From the NCBI GenBank assembly GCA_016776705.1, contig JADHSW010000173.1, positions 1 through 6,147 of the forward strand: 6,147 nucleotides of DNA. Reading direction: 5' to 3'. This stretch comes from Rhodospirillales bacterium (GTDB lineage: Bacteria > Pseudomonadota > Alphaproteobacteria > Rhodospirillales > JABHCV01). The notes beneath the pieces are model-generated. The model saw only the letters and a program-made list of their open reading frames with translations. It did not search any database and had not been told where the DNA came from. Position numbers and translations under genes: made by a program. How positions within the stretch are numbered: position 1 is the first letter of the stretch; each line of letters begins with the position of its first letter. This document shows positions 6,129 to 6,147 of the stretch, piece after piece.

Positions 6129-6147
6129 CTAGAACGGGATTTCATCG
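6129..6147 (-). CDS. ssb: C-terminal end of probable single-stranded DNA-binding protein (partial)
   Basis: Only the last five complete codons and the stop fall inside the window. Read on the minus strand from the right edge they give D-E-I-P-F then TAG (complement of 6129-6131). The final base, 6147, is the C ending the preceding codon, compatible with Asp. SSB proteins end in an acidic tip with I-P-F (D-D-D-I-P-F in E. coli), which docks partner repair and replication proteins. In alphaproteobacteria ssb commonly lies just upstream of gyrA on the same strand, as here. Six codons alone could match by chance; motif, strand and neighbourhood together make ssb the best call. Confidence 0.65.

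Overview
The window reads as ordinary chromosome of a moderate-GC alphaproteobacterium. The clues are the alphaproteobacterial look of GyrA, the adjacent gyrA-coaD pair, and the last codons of what looks like ssb just beyond gyrA. An ssb-gyrA-coaD neighbourhood is, from memory, common in this class. I cannot name a genus.

Left part, minus strand (1-213): a self-contained tRNA-Lys(UUU) unit with its own sigma70-type promoter (136-164), the tRNA with encoded CCA (43-118) and a clean intrinsic terminator (6-35). Middle part, minus strand (214-3549): gyrA (DNA gyrase subunit A, GTG start) followed after 30 bases by coaD (phosphopantetheine adenylyltransferase), almost certainly one transcript. 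The 239-base gap 3550-3788 separates gyrA from a divergent plus-strand pair and must hold promoters for both directions; only a weak gyrA promoter candidate can be proposed.

Right part, plus strand (3789-6088): a 602-residue protein with eight perfectly phased 34-residue TPRs followed by a GT-B/GT9-like glycosyltransferase domain, then a GNAT acetyltransferase of the YhbS type. The second gene probably starts at a GTG overlapping the first gene's stop codon, so the two are probably translationally coupled. The pair converges on the 3' end of a minus-strand gene whose last codons read D-E-I-P-F-stop, the C-terminal tip of single-stranded DNA-binding protein.

The housekeeping genes cover DNA topology, coenzyme A synthesis, translation and probably ssDNA binding. 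The TPR-transferase/GNAT pair lies in the opposite orientation between ssb and gyrA and is the only accessory-looking part; its substrate is unknown. I see no mobile element, CRISPR array or clearly novel system. The points most worth following are the TPR-transferase with its coupled acetyltransferase, the Gln at the main quinolone-resistance position of GyrA, and the heavy synonymous divergence between near-identical TPR segments.
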